Assembly (NCBI RefSeq): GCF_000769405.2 | Contig: NZ_CP053439.1 | Span: 186,001 to 250,000 of the forward strand | DNA length: 64,000 bases | Origin: Rhizobium brockwellii | Lineage (GTDB): Bacteria; Pseudomonadota; Alphaproteobacteria; Rhizobiales; Rhizobiaceae | Direction: 5' to 3' | In this document: positions 17,501-26,670 of the stretch, piece by piece | Numbering within the stretch: the stretch's first letter is position 1 | How the letters are laid out: every line of letters starts with the position of its first letter | Notes under the pieces: generated by a model | Told to the model about the DNA's origin: nothing | The model's database searches: none | Seen by the model: the letters and a program-made list of their open reading frames with translations, nothing else | Program-made: the position numbers and the translations under genes

Positions 17501-20500
17501 TCAGATCGCCTTGCCGGCCTGCTTGTTGCGTTCGAGCAGCGCCTTCACGGTCGCGTCGGTCACCCTGCCGTCCGGCTCCTGGCCGACCGACTTCTGGAAG
17601 TTTTTGATCGCGGTCACGGTCTTCGCGCCCATTTCGCCGTCCGGCACGCCGGCGTCGAAGCCGTTATTGTTGAGGATCGCCTGGATGTTGCGGACCGCCT
17701 TCTTCATGTCGACGCTCGCCGTCTTCGCGCCGGTGCCTGCCCATTCGTCGGGGATATCGATGGCGTTCGTGCGGTGGTCGACCGGCTCCGGCTTCCAGAG
17801 ATCGGCCTTGGCGCGCGCCCGTTCGAGCTGGTCGGGCTTCATGGCTTTGGCCACTTCGTCGCGCTTCTGCGCCGCATCCTTGTCGCCGCCCTTGGCGGCG
17901 ATCGCAAACCATTTGTAGGACTCTTCGAGATCCGCCGGGACCCCGTTGCCCCTAGCGCAGAGGATCGCCAGGTTGAACTGGCTGTCGGTGATGCCGAGGT
18001 TCGCTGCCTTGGTGAACCACGAGGCGGCCGTTGCATAATCCTGCTGGCCAAGCGCGCCGGAGGCGTAGAGCACGGCGAGATTGTGCATGGCGCTGGCATT
18101 GCCCTGGTTGGCCGCCTGCTCGTAAAAACCCTTCGCCTTGGTGATGTCGCGTTCGACGCCGTTGCCCTTCTCGTACATGCTGCCGAGCCGGTATTGCGCG
18201 GGCGCAAAGCCCTTGTCGGCCGCAAGCTGGTACCAGCTCGCCGCCTGCTTCTGATCGACCGTCATGCCGTTGCGGCCGTCCGAATAACGCGCGCCAATCT
18301 CGAACAGCGCCAGCGCATCGCCGCTGCTCGCCGCATCGGCAAGCGATTTCGGCTGGACGGTGTCGGGAATGGTGATGGCGGCCTGCGGTGCGGGTGCGGC
18401 AACGAAGCCCGATGTCTCCTGTGCCGCGCCGGACGGAGCGGGAGGGGCAAGGGTCGCTGCCCCTTCGCCGTCAAGCGGCACCATATCGGTCAGATGCTCG
18501 CCGGCGACCGGCGGGGTTGCTTCCGGCTCCGCCTGTTCGGCGGCGAGCGGTACCGCTTCCGCTGCCGGAGCGGTCGTTCCGAGAGCGGCGGCATCCGGCT
18601 GGGCAGGTGTCGCTTCGGGCAAGGCCGGCGCCGGGTTTTCCGCAGCACCGGTCAGCGCGGAGACTTCGGCTGGCGGCTGCGGCGCGCGCTCGCCGCTCGT
18701 CAGCGTTCGGGCGAGCGGAAAGGCCATGATGGCGAGCAGCACGGCGCCGACGGCCAGCAGGATCGGCCGCCGGTAGCGCGAAAAGGCGCTGGTCCTGCCG
18801 GTCTTGTCGGAAGCCTTGCCGGCCTTGTCGGCGGTCGCGCCCTTCTTCTCGGCCTTGCTGGCTGCCTGCTTCGGATTGGCATCCACCTCCATCGCGGCCG
18901 CCTGCGCCGCACGGCGTGCAGCAGCGATATAATCGGCGCGATCGGTTTCGCCGGCAGGTTTGCCGCGCGCCGCACTCTGGCTGGCGCGAACCCGTTCAAG
19001 GATCTTCTTCACGTCAGGTGCGCCCGAGCCCGGCTCGAGCAGTTCGTTTGCCGCATCGGTCGGCACCACGTCGGTGGGATCGATGGACGGCGCGGGGTCG
19101 ATCATCGGACGTTCGGTCGCCCGGCTCTCGGCTTTCTTGCCGGGCAGCAGCCGCTTGCCGAGGCTGGCGAGCAGGCTGGCCTTTGCCGGTGCCTGTGCCG
19201 CTGTCGCAGCTTCCGTCGTCCTGGTCGCGGCTTCGATGGCGATCGCGCTCGTTCCGCTCATGGCGGCGGCTTGCGCCGGGGCGGCAGCTTCGGCTGCGAC
19301 TTCGGCCGTACGGATAACAGGAGAAGCCTTTGCCGCCGGGACAGCGGCCGGCGTCCTGTTCACGTCGGCTTCGGCCACCATCAGCGCATAGGGATCGACA
19401 TCGAAATCGACGTCGGCGACCGGCATCTGGGCGAGTGGCCGGCCGCGATCTTCCATGCCGTCGAGGCGGTCGGCGATATGCACCAGCGTCTCGTGCAGCG
19501 CCTGGAAAGTCTTGTGTGTGCGTTCCTCGCTATCGCGGCTGAGATCCTCGAGGTGGCGCAGATCCTCGGCCAGCGCCGTCAGCGCCGACATGTCGGCGGC
19601 GGGCATGACACCCTGCGGACCGCCATGGCGCGAATAGGCTTCGACCACGGCCTCTGCCGCCTGGCGTGCCGCCTCGATGATATATTCATCGCTCGTCGCC
19701 ATATAGTCTTCGATCGCGCCCATGCGCTGGTCGAGCTCGGGGGGTATCGCAGCGCTCTCGCGCGGCGCGCTCATCAGCGCCGACAGATTGGCGATCTGGT
19801 CTTCGAGGTTCTTCAGCGCCCGCGGATCGGTCGGCGCTGCCGATGTGCTTTCCTCCAGGCGGGCGGCGATGTCGCTCAGCCGTCCTTCGAGACGCAGGAA
19901 AGCGCTGTCGTCGACTACCGCGGCGGGCGCCGGCGCCTGCTGCTGATAGGCCATCTCGTCGATGCGCCGCGCGAGATGGTCGAGCCGCTGCGCCAGCACG
20001 TCGTTGACGGCGCCATTCTCAAGCGCGTCGATTTTGCGGGAAATGTCGGACAGCGTGCCGGTGAGGTCGGGCTGCGGTGCCGTCTCCTGCGTGCGCTCCA
20101 GCAGATAGGAAAGATGTTCCAGCCTTTCGTCGAGCCGCGACGTCGCTTCCGCCTTCGTCATCTCCTCGACGCGTCCCGTCAGCGCCTCCAGCCGCATCGC
20201 CAGCTCGTCGGCCGGGTTCACGCGGTTGGCCGCATCATGGCTCATCAGGTCGATCTGGTCGGCCAGTGCCGACAACCGGTTTTCCAGCCGCTGCATCAGG
20301 CCCGGATCATTCGCAGTGGCCGTGCGCCCGCTTGCCGCGATCGCCCGGCTGATCTCGTCGAGCCGCATATCCATGGCGGCGAACTGTTCGGACATGACCC
20401 GGTCGTGCGGCTGGATCATATTGCCGAAATGCTCCATCGCCGTGGCGATCGAGATCAGCTTGTCTTCCAGCGCCCGAACCGCCGGGCTCTCGCCCATGCC

Positions 20501-21274
20501 GCCGATATGGCGCTTGATGTCGTCGAGCCGATAGGCAAGCGAAACGAGCTCTTCCTGCAGCCCCTCGGTATCGAGCGCCGCAAGCCGGTTTTCGAAACCG
20601 TCCCAGCGGTTTTCCATATGGCGCAGCGAATCCTCGCGGGCCAGCCCGTCCATCAGTGAGCGCAGCTCCTCGAAATCCTCGCGAAGGCCCGTGGCCTCCG
20701 GTGCGACGGAGCGGCCGGTCAGTTGGGTGATGCTGTGGGCAAGGCGGCCCATATCGGCGCGCATGTCGTCCGCGAAACGGCCGTCTCCGGCATTTGTCTT
20801 GATCTCGCGCAGCTCGGTGCGCAGCGCGTTCATCTCGCGGGTGACACCCTCGGAAATGTCGCGCTTCAGGTCCTGCCGCAGATTGACGAGCGCCTGGGCG
20901 ATCTCCGTCATCGTATCGTCGCCGGCGCGCAAGACCGGTCCCGGCACTGGGGCAGCGGCGCGAGGAGCAGGTTCGCGAAGCTGCGGAGCCTGCTCGCGTG
21001 CGTAAGGCCGCTCGCGGCCGGCTTCAAGCGCGCGCTGGCGTTGACGAATTTCGGCAAGCGGATCCGGCCGCGGCTCGGGCGGGGCCTTTGCAACCCGGGG
21101 GGCATGGGAAGCGGCATAAGCATCGCGCTCGGCCGTTGCCGTGCGCGGCCGCTGTTCGCGCCCGCTGCCCATCAGCCCTTCGATACGCGCCTCCAGCCCT
21201 TCGATCGTGCGGTTCAGCGCATCGAGCGAGGTCCTGTCGGACTGTCGGGAAGGATTTGATCGCGATCCGTTCAT
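17501..21274 (-). CDS. podJ: PodJ-like polarity/localization factor
   Basis: 1257 residues from the ATG at 21274 (MNGSRSNPSRQSDRTSLDAL). Layout: a cytoplasmic coiled-coil region (about 1-700, with many heptad-like segments such as LEARIEGLMG and LENRLSALADQIDLM), an acidic Ala/Pro-rich linker, one TM helix (YRRPILLAVGAVLLAIMAF, about 830), several Sel1/TPR-like repeats (ALFEIGARYSDGRNGMTVDQ, AQYRLGSMYEKGNGVERD, AMHNLAVLYASG) and a C-terminal peptidoglycan-binding domain (VRNIQAILNNNGFDAGVPDG). This is the Caulobacter/Sinorhizobium PodJ plan: a polar scaffold reading the cell wall. Long antisense frames here are artefacts of codon bias. Confidence 0.88.
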   Translation of the reverse strand: MNGSRSNPSRQSDRTSLDALNRTIEGLEARIEGLMGSGREQRPRTATAERDAYAASHAPRVAKAPPEPRPDPLAEIRQRQRALEAGRERPYAREQAPQLREPAPRAAAPVPGPVLRAGDDTMTEIAQALVNLRQDLKRDISEGVTREMNALRTELREIKTNAGDGRFADDMRADMGRLAHSITQLTGRSVAPEATGLREDFEELRSLMDGLAREDSLRHMENRWDGFENRLAALDTEGLQEELVSLAYRLDDIKRHIGGMGESPAVRALEDKLISIATAMEHFGNMIQPHDRVMSEQFAAMDMRLDEISRAIAASGRTATANDPGLMQRLENRLSALADQIDLMSHDAANRVNPADELAMRLEALTGRVEEMTKAEATSRLDERLEHLSYLLERTQETAPQPDLTGTLSDISRKIDALENGAVNDVLAQRLDHLARRIDEMAYQQQAPAPAAVVDDSAFLRLEGRLSDIAARLEESTSAAPTDPRALKNLEDQIANLSALMSAPRESAAIPPELDQRMGAIEDYMATSDEYIIEAARQAAEAVVEAYSRHGGPQGVMPAADMSALTALAEDLRHLEDLSRDSEERTHKTFQALHETLVHIADRLDGMEDRGRPLAQMPVADVDFDVDPYALMVAEADVNRTPAAVPAAKASPVIRTAEVAAEAAAPAQAAAMSGTSAIAIEAATRTTEAATAAQAPAKASLLASLGKRLLPGKKAESRATERPMIDPAPSIDPTDVVPTDAANELLEPGSGAPDVKKILERVRASQSAARGKPAGETDRADYIAAARRAAQAAAMEVDANPKQAASKAEKKGATADKAGKASDKTGRTSAFSRYRRPILLAVGAVLLAIMAFPLARTLTSGERAPQPPAEVSALTGAAENPAPALPEATPAQPDAAALGTTAPAAEAVPLAAEQAEPEATPPVAGEHLTDMVPLDGEGAATLAPPAPSGAAQETSGFVAAPAPQAAITIPDTVQPKSLADAASSGDALALFEIGARYSDGRNGMTVDQKQAASWYQLAADKGFAPAQYRLGSMYEKGNGVERDITKAKGFYEQAANQGNASAMHNLAVLYASGALGQQDYATAASWFTKAANLGITDSQFNLAILCARGNGVPADLEESYKWFAIAAKGGDKDAAQKRDEVAKAMKPDQLERARAKADLWKPEPVDHRTNAIDIPDEWAGTGAKTASVDMKKAVRNIQAILNNNGFDAGVPDGEMGAKTVTAIKNFQKSVGQEPDGRVTDATVKALLERNKQAGKAI

Positions 21275-21601
21275 CTTCTTGCTCGCTTCGACTGCTCGAC
21301 CCCTCGTCAGAGCTCGATCGTTGGCTTTTCGTCTGCTGCCCGCTTTACGCGGACCTGAGCGCACCATTCATAAGACGATAGTCAATTAGACTTTCCTCAG
21401 GCTGAACGATGTAGCGGCATCCTTAAGGAACGCGGGACGGGGAAAAGGAATGCGGATCACTACTGCTCAATCCGCACCTTTCACGAAACGTGGTAAACAA
21501 GCCGTTAATGCCGATGGGAATTTTTTAACGTTTGTGTTCAAAACGCCATTTTTGGCGGCAATTGCCCCCGAACGCGTCACATCGAATGGCCACTCGCGCG
21601 C
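21275..21601. other. Non-coding region upstream of podJ
   Basis: 327 bp between podJ and the convergently placed VOC gene's 3' end. Base composition drops (TTAACG/TTTTT-rich around 21510-21550), as expected for a promoter. I could not define a consensus promoter or a regulator site by eye and see no gene. Confidence 0.5.
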
Positions 21602-21967
21602 TCAGGCGGGCCTGGGATATTGCAGCTCGATTTTCACGCCTTCGGGTCCGTAGACGAAGACCTGGCCGAGATCGGTGTCGGGGATATCGTAATATTCGTA
21701 GCGATAGCCGCCAGCCTTGATGCGTTCCAGCGCCGGCCCGAATTCATAGAGGCTGAAGGCGACATGATTGAAGATGCCGGGCGGAAAATCGGTGCTGCGC
21801 GATGTCAGGCTGAGATGAATGACCGGGCGTTCGTCCAGATAGAGCCAGTGGCCGGGCGAGGCGAAGGGCGGCCGATAGCCTTCCCGAACGCCGAGTACCG
21901 CTTCCAGGAAGCCGATCATCTGAGGCGCATCGCGGGTCTCGATGGTGACGTGGTCCAGGCGCGGCAT
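21602..21967 (-). CDS. VOC family (glyoxalase-like) protein
   Basis: 121 residues. Starts MPRLDHVTIETRD, a normal VOC first strand with a metal-ligand His; then PVIHLSLTSRS, FNHVAFSLYEF and a C-terminal VFVYGPEGVKIELQYP with the distal Glu ligand. One VOC unit, so likely a homodimeric metal-dependent dioxygenase or lyase of unknown substrate. Start set at 21967; codons further upstream do not add family sequence. Confidence 0.85.
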   Translation of the reverse strand: MPRLDHVTIETRDAPQMIGFLEAVLGVREGYRPPFASPGHWLYLDERPVIHLSLTSRSTDFPPGIFNHVAFSLYEFGPALERIKAGGYRYEYYDIPDTDLGQVFVYGPEGVKIELQYPRPA

Positions 21968-22053
21968 TGGTGTCCTCCCAGCCAGCGTTGACGGCAAAGT
22001 CTAGCCCGTTTGAAACCGCCGCGAAAGTCGCCTCGTCCGCCTATAACAGGGGC

Positions 22054-22755
22054 TCAGAAGCTCTCCGTCCAGGGCCGGACTTCCACCTCCAGCGACCACG
22101 CGCTGCGGTGCTGGCGAAGCACGTCGATGTAAGTCTGGGCGATCGAATCCGGCAGCAGCGTGCCATCCGGCTTCTCCACCCGGTCCGGCCGGATCTGCGA
22201 GCGCACCGCGCCGTCGATGACGAAATGCGCGACATGGATGCCCATCGGCCCGAGTTCGCGGGCTGCACTCTGGGCAAGGCCGCGCAGCGCGAATTTGCCC
22301 ATCGCGAAGGGGGCCGACTGCGCAAAACCCTTCACGCTTGCCGACGCGCCTGTCATGAGGATGGCGCCGCGGCCGCGCGGGATCATCCGCCGCGCCGCCT
22401 GCTGCACCACCAGGAAACCGCCGAAAGCGGTGGTCGCGATGGCCTTCTCGACCTCGGCGGGATCGAGTTCGGCGAGCGGGCCGCGCTGACGGGCGCTGGC
22501 ATTGAAGATCACCACGTCAGGTCCGCCGATTGCGGCGGCAGCCTCTTCGAAGAGTGCTGCGACGCTCGCAGGTTGCGAGACATCCGTTGTAAAGGCGCTG
22601 GCGCCGGTCTCCTCGATGAGCCCTTGCAGTTTCTCGATATTGCGGGCGGCGAGCCCGACCTTGACGCCGTGCGCCGACAATTGCCGGGCAAGCGATGCGC
22701 TGATGCCCGAGCCCGCGCCGACGATGAGTGCGCTCTCATAGGGAAAGTCGGTCAT
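22054..22755 (-). CDS. Atypical SDR oxidoreductase (active-site Tyr replaced)
   Basis: 233 residues from ATG 22755 (MTDFPYESALIVGAGSGISA). Rossmann nucleotide-binding GAGSGISASLARQL, FNASA in place of NNAG, and MTGASASVKGFA around the Ser. The catalytic YxxxK is PFAMGK: Phe150 stands where Tyr is expected, with Lys154 kept. The downstream FALRGLAQSAARELGPMGIH is typical of this atypical SDR clade. Activity may therefore differ from classic dehydrogenases. It is encoded divergently from the beta-oxidation operon, with the palindrome at 22939-22960 in the shared upstream region. Confidence 0.85.
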   Translation of the reverse strand: MTDFPYESALIVGAGSGISASLARQLSAHGVKVGLAARNIEKLQGLIEETGASAFTTDVSQPASVAALFEEAAAAIGGPDVVIFNASARQRGPLAELDPAEVEKAIATTAFGGFLVVQQAARRMIPRGRGAILMTGASASVKGFAQSAPFAMGKFALRGLAQSAARELGPMGIHVAHFVIDGAVRSQIRPDRVEKPDGTLLPDSIAQTYIDVLRQHRSAWSLEVEVRPWTESF

Positions 22756-22938
22756 GATGTCTTCCTCGATGGATCGTCCCACAGACGTAGGACGTCGGAA
22801 CGACTTGCGCCACTGCCCGGCCGATACTCTGTTCTGCGATGGACAAGGAAGATGAGATGGCGTCTGCTCTCCAGTACTTCATCGCGGCGGATTCGTGCTC
22901 TCGAATTTTTTCAAGAAAAGACGGCACCAGCGCAAAAT

Positions 22939-22960
22939 TTGACGTTTACGCAAACGTCAA
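22939..22960. promoter_or_regulatory. Perfect palindrome in the promoter of the beta-oxidation operon
   Basis: TTGACGTTT-ACGC-AAACGTCAA: nine-base perfect arms. The left arm doubles as a -35-like TTGACG, and a -10-like TATTTT begins at 22961 after 16 bp, so a bound dimer would sit directly on the promoter of the acyl-CoA dehydrogenase gene (start 23025). It resembles ACGTTTACGT-type operators of MerR/TetR regulators of acyl-CoA and branched-chain degradation; the actual regulator is not in the window. Confidence 0.65.
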
Positions 22961-23024
22961 TATTTTGTAAGACAGTGCCCAAGGCCGGCGCAACCCGGTC
23001 AGCCGAATGGGAGGAATTTGAGAG

Positions 23025-24821
23025 ATGCCAGTCTACAAGGCCCCGGTGAACGATACGCTTTTCGTCCTGAACGACGTGCTGGGTCTCGAACGCTACAACA
23101 ATCTGCCCGGTTTTGCCGATGCGACTCCCGATATGATCGAAGCGATCCTCGGCGAAGCCGGAAGGGTTGCCGAGGAAGCTCTCTTTCCGCTGAATTATTC
23201 CGGTGATCAGCAAGGCTGCACGCGCCACGACGATGCGAGCGTCTCGACGCCCAAGGGTTTCAAGGAAGCCTATAAAGCCTATCGCGAAGGCGGCTGGATC
23301 GGCCTTGCGGTGCCGGAGGAATTCGGCGGGCAGGGGCTTCCCTATACGCTGCATACCGCCGTCGGCGAATATACCTCCGCCGCCAACATGTCGCTGATGA
23401 TGTATCCGGGCCTGACGCAGGGCGCGATCGCCGCACTCCTCGTCCACGGCTCCGACGAGCAGAAGGCCACCTATCTGCCGAAGATGGTGGACGGCACGTG
23501 GTCCGGCACCATGAACCTGACCGAGCCGCATTGCGGCACCGATCTCGGCATGCTGCGCACCAAGGCGGTGCCGCAGGCTGACGGCAGCTACAAAATCTCC
23601 GGCCAGAAGATCTTCATCTCCGCCGGCGAGCACGACCTGACCGACAATATCATCCATCTGGTGCTGGCCCGCATCGAGGGTGCGCCCGAGGGCACCAAGG
23701 GCATCTCGCTCTTCATCGTTCCGAAATTCCTCGTCGGCAAGGACGGCGCGGCCGGCGCCCGCAACGCTGTCTCCTGCGGCGCCATCGAGCACAAGATGGG
23801 CATCCACGCCAACGCCACCTGCGTGATGAATTACGACGAGGCGACCGGCTTCCTGATCGGCGCCGAAAACCGCGGCCTCAACGCCATGTTCGTGATGATG
23901 AACGAGGCCCGTCTGATGGTCGGCCTGCAGGGCATCGCCATTTCCGAGATCGCCTATCAGAACGCCGCCAGCTACGCCCGCGACCGCATCCAGGGCCGTT
24001 CGCTGTCCGGCCCCAAGGCGCCGGACAAGAAGGCCGATCCGATCATCGTCCATCCTGATATTCGCCGCACGCTGATGACCATCCGCGCTTTCAACGAGGC
24101 CGGCCGCGCCTTCCTGCTCTGGACCGCGCTCAAATCTGATATCGCCCACCGCGCTAGCGACGAGCAGGAGCGCCAGACGGCCGACGATATTCTCGGCCTC
24201 GTCACCCCGATCCTCAAGGGCGTGATGACCGACAAGGGCTTCGATCATGCCGTCATGGCCCAGCAGGTCTTCGGCGGCCACGGCTATATTGAAGAACACG
24301 GTATGAGCCAGTATGTGCGCGATGCCCGCATCGCCATGATCTATGAAGGCGCCAACGGCATCCAGGCGCTCGATCTCGTCGGCCGCAAGCTGGCCTTGAA
24401 CGGCGGCCGCGCCGCCATGGCCCTCTTCAAGGAAATCGGCGATTTCTGCGAGGAGAACCGCAGCAACGACAAGCTCTCCTTCTTCACCAAGCATCTGAAG
24501 AAGGGCTTGAACGACGCCCAGGGCGCGACCATGTGGTTCATGCAGAACGCCATGGCCAAGCCGGACAATGCCGGCGCCGGCTCGACCGACTACATGCACC
24601 TCTTCGGCCTCGTCATTCTCGGATATATGTGGGCGAAGATGGCCAAAGCCGCCGAGGACGGCCTTGCATCCGGCGATGCCGCCCGCGAGGATTACCTGAA
24701 GAACAAGCTGGTCACCGCCCGCTTCTTCATGGAACGCCTGATGCCGGAAACCGCGCTTCGCAAGGCCCGCATCGAAGCCGGCGCCGACACGATGATGGAA
24801 CTGGCTGCCGAAGCGTTTTGA
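23025..24821 (+). CDS. Acyl-CoA dehydrogenase (FadE-like, with C-terminal extension)
   Basis: 598 residues, the length of the acyl-CoA dehydrogenase class carrying an extra C-terminal domain. Motifs: LAVPEEFGGQGLPYTLHTAV, TMNLTEPHCGTDLGMLRTKA (FAD/substrate loop), EHKMGIHANATCVMNYDEA and the catalytic-Glu segment AMIYEGANGIQALDLVGRKL (about 440). The N-terminal MPVYKAPVNDTLFVLNDVL is typical. SD GGAGG lies just upstream. Catalyses the first, FAD-linked step of beta-oxidation. First gene of the operon that continues with thiolase, cupin and FadJ-like genes. Confidence 0.95.
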   Translation: MPVYKAPVNDTLFVLNDVLGLERYNNLPGFADATPDMIEAILGEAGRVAEEALFPLNYSGDQQGCTRHDDASVSTPKGFKEAYKAYREGGWIGLAVPEEFGGQGLPYTLHTAVGEYTSAANMSLMMYPGLTQGAIAALLVHGSDEQKATYLPKMVDGTWSGTMNLTEPHCGTDLGMLRTKAVPQADGSYKISGQKIFISAGEHDLTDNIIHLVLARIEGAPEGTKGISLFIVPKFLVGKDGAAGARNAVSCGAIEHKMGIHANATCVMNYDEATGFLIGAENRGLNAMFVMMNEARLMVGLQGIAISEIAYQNAASYARDRIQGRSLSGPKAPDKKADPIIVHPDIRRTLMTIRAFNEAGRAFLLWTALKSDIAHRASDEQERQTADDILGLVTPILKGVMTDKGFDHAVMAQQVFGGHGYIEEHGMSQYVRDARIAMIYEGANGIQALDLVGRKLALNGGRAAMALFKEIGDFCEENRSNDKLSFFTKHLKKGLNDAQGATMWFMQNAMAKPDNAGAGSTDYMHLFGLVILGYMWAKMAKAAEDGLASGDAAREDYLKNKLVTARFFMERLMPETALRKARIEAGADTMMELAAEAF

Positions 24822-24826
24822 TTGTG

Positions 24827-25011
24827 TCCCCTTCTCCCCAGCGGGGGTCCGAAGGACGGGTCGAGACCGGTGGCTCGACCCAGGCAGAGGTGGCCCAAAG
24901 GGCCGGATGAGGGGGGCGCGCCGCAGGCGCGTCTTTCTTCTGGCTCCGGCTTTGTCGGACCCCCTCATCGCCTCGCTTTGCTCGGCACTTCTCCCCGCTG
25001 GGGAGAAGAGA
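24827..25011. repeat. RIME-like element inside the beta-oxidation operon
   Basis: An imperfect large inverted repeat: CCCCTTCTCCCCAGCGGGGG on the left pairs with CTTCTCCCCGCTGGGGAGAAG on the right, and the inner CCGGATGAGGGGGG pairs with CCCCCTCATCG. Sequence and size match rhizobial intergenic mosaic elements. It separates two genes that must be co-expressed, so it is either read through or acts as an mRNA-processing site. Confidence 0.7.
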
Positions 25012-25059
25012 AAAGATACGCATTCACCGGCGCCGCCGCGCCGTCAGGGAGATGAGACA

Positions 25060-26268
25060 ATGACCGAGGTTTTCATTTACGACCACGTGCGTACGCCGCG
25101 CGGCCGTGGCAAGAAGGACGGCGCCCTGCATGAGGTGCCCTCCGTCCGCCTCGCGGCAAAGACGCTGGAAGCGATCCGCGACCGCAACGGGCTGGACACG
25201 GAAACGGTCGACGACATCATCATGGGCTGCGTCGATCCGGTCATGGATGCCGGCGCCGTCATCCCCAAGGCCGCCGCCTTCGAAGCCGGTTACTCCACGA
25301 AGGCGCCCGGCATGCAGATCTCCCGCTTCTGCGCCTCCGGCCTCGATGCCGTCAATTTCGGTGCGGGCAAGATCGCTCAAGGGGCCGACGATATCGTCAT
25401 CGCGGGCGGCGTCGAAAGCATGTCCCGCGTCGGCCTTGGCATGTCCGGCGGCGCCTGGTTCATGGATCCTTCCGTGAATTTCCCGGCCTATTTCATGCCG
25501 CAGGGTGTCTCGGCCGATCTGATCGCCACCAAATACGGTTTCAGCCGGACCGATGTCGACGCTTATGCGGTGGAGAGCCAGAAGCGTGCCGCCCATGCCT
25601 GGGAAAAGGGCTGGTTCGACAAGTCGGTGGTCCCGGTCAAGGACCAGAACGGCCTGACGATCCTGGCCAACGATGAGCACATGCGCCCCGGCACGGATAT
25701 GCAGGCGCTCGCCTCGCTCAATCCATCCTTCCAGATGCCCGGCGAGATGGGCGGCTTCGAGGCCGTCGGCATCCAGGCCCATCCGGAGATCGAGCGCATC
25801 AACTATGTCCATCATGCCGGCAATTCCTCCGGCATCGTAGATGGCGCCAGTGTGGTCCTGCTCGGCTCCAAAGCCGGCGGTGAGAGCATGGGCAAAAAGC
25901 CGCGCGCCCGCATCAAGGCTTTCGCCAATATCGGCTCCGATCCCGCCCTGATGTTGACCGGGCCAGTCGACGTCACCGAGAAACTGTTGAAACGATCAGG
26001 CATGAGCCTTGCCGACATCGACCTCTTCGAACTGAACGAGGCCTTCGCTGCCGTGGTGCTGCGCTACATGCAGGCCTTCGACATCGACCATGACAGGATC
26101 AACGTCAATGGCGGCGCCATTGCCATGGGCCATCCGCTCGGCGCCACCGGCGCGATGATCCTTGGCACCGTGCTGGACGAACTTGAACGCCGCGACCTCA
26201 ACACCGCGCTGGTGACGCTCTGCATCGGCGCCGGCATGGGCACGGCAACGGTTATCGAAAGGGTCTGA
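25060..26268 (+). CDS. Acetyl-CoA C-acyltransferase (thiolase)
   Basis: 402 residues starting [17 protein letters not shown] at 25060; the longer frame upstream translates the RIME element and is rejected. Thiolase hallmarks: the nucleophilic Cys in [20 protein letters not shown] (about 90), the loop [16 protein letters not shown], the late [12 protein letters not shown] with the His, and the second catalytic Cys in [17 protein letters not shown]. Performs the final cleavage of 3-ketoacyl-CoA in the cytoplasm; part of the operon with FadE- and FadJ-like genes. Confidence 0.95.
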   Translation: MTEVFIYDHVRTPRGRGKKDGALHEVPSVRLAAKTLEAIRDRNGLDTETVDDIIMGCVDPVMDAGAVIPKAAAFEAGYSTKAPGMQISRFCASGLDAVNFGAGKIAQGADDIVIAGGVESMSRVGLGMSGGAWFMDPSVNFPAYFMPQGVSADLIATKYGFSRTDVDAYAVESQKRAAHAWEKGWFDKSVVPVKDQNGLTILANDEHMRPGTDMQALASLNPSFQMPGEMGGFEAVGIQAHPEIERINYVHHAGNSSGIVDGASVVLLGSKAGGESMGKKPRARIKAFANIGSDPALMLTGPVDVTEKLLKRSGMSLADIDLFELNEAFAAVVLRYMQAFDIDHDRINVNGGAIAMGHPLGATGAMILGTVLDELERRDLNTALVTLCIGAGMGTATVIERV

Positions 26269-26270
26269 CG

Positions 26271-26654
26271 ATGGGCTTCAACACCGGCACGATCGAAACC
26301 GAATATGCCGAGGTCAGCGAGCACTGGTCGCCCCGCGTCATCGCCGATCTCAACGGCCAGAGCGTCAAGCTCGCCAAGGTTAAGGGCCAGCTCGCCTGGC
26401 ATTCCCACCGCGACGAGGACGAGCTTTTCCTCATCTGGAAGGGGTCGCTTACCATCGAATATCGCGACCGCCCGCATGTGCATCTGAAGGCCGGCGATTT
26501 TCATGTGGTGCCGAGGGGCGTCGAGCATAATCCTGTTGCCGAAGAGGAATGCTGGATCGTGCTTTTCGAGCCGTCGCTGACCAAGCACACCGGCGATGTC
26601 GTCACCGAAAAGACGAAGACCTTAGACGCGCAGCGCAGCCATTTGCCGGCCTGA
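26271..26654 (+). CDS. Cupin-domain protein
   Basis: 127 residues, single small cupin: [21 protein letters not shown] carries the H-x-H-x(5)-E-like metal set, and [20 protein letters not shown] holds the second motif with its His. Two bases follow the thiolase stop codon, so it is co-translated in the fatty-acid operon. Its role there (metal-dependent enzyme or binding protein) is not known. Confidence 0.85.
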   Translation: MGFNTGTIETEYAEVSEHWSPRVIADLNGQSVKLAKVKGQLAWHSHRDEDELFLIWKGSLTIEYRDRPHVHLKAGDFHVVPRGVEHNPVAEEECWIVLFEPSLTKHTGDVVTEKTKTLDAQRSHLPA

Positions 26655-26670
26655 TCGGGGAGGAAACCCA

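Noticed and set aside
17411..20659. 1082-codon open frame on the plus strand opposite podJ
   Set aside because: It is antisense to a recognisable PodJ and arises from high-GC codon bias; its translation is Arg/Gly-rich and unlike any family.
22911..24968. 685-codon antisense frame across the acyl-CoA dehydrogenase gene
   Set aside because: A shadow; it runs through the promoter palindrome and carries no domain.
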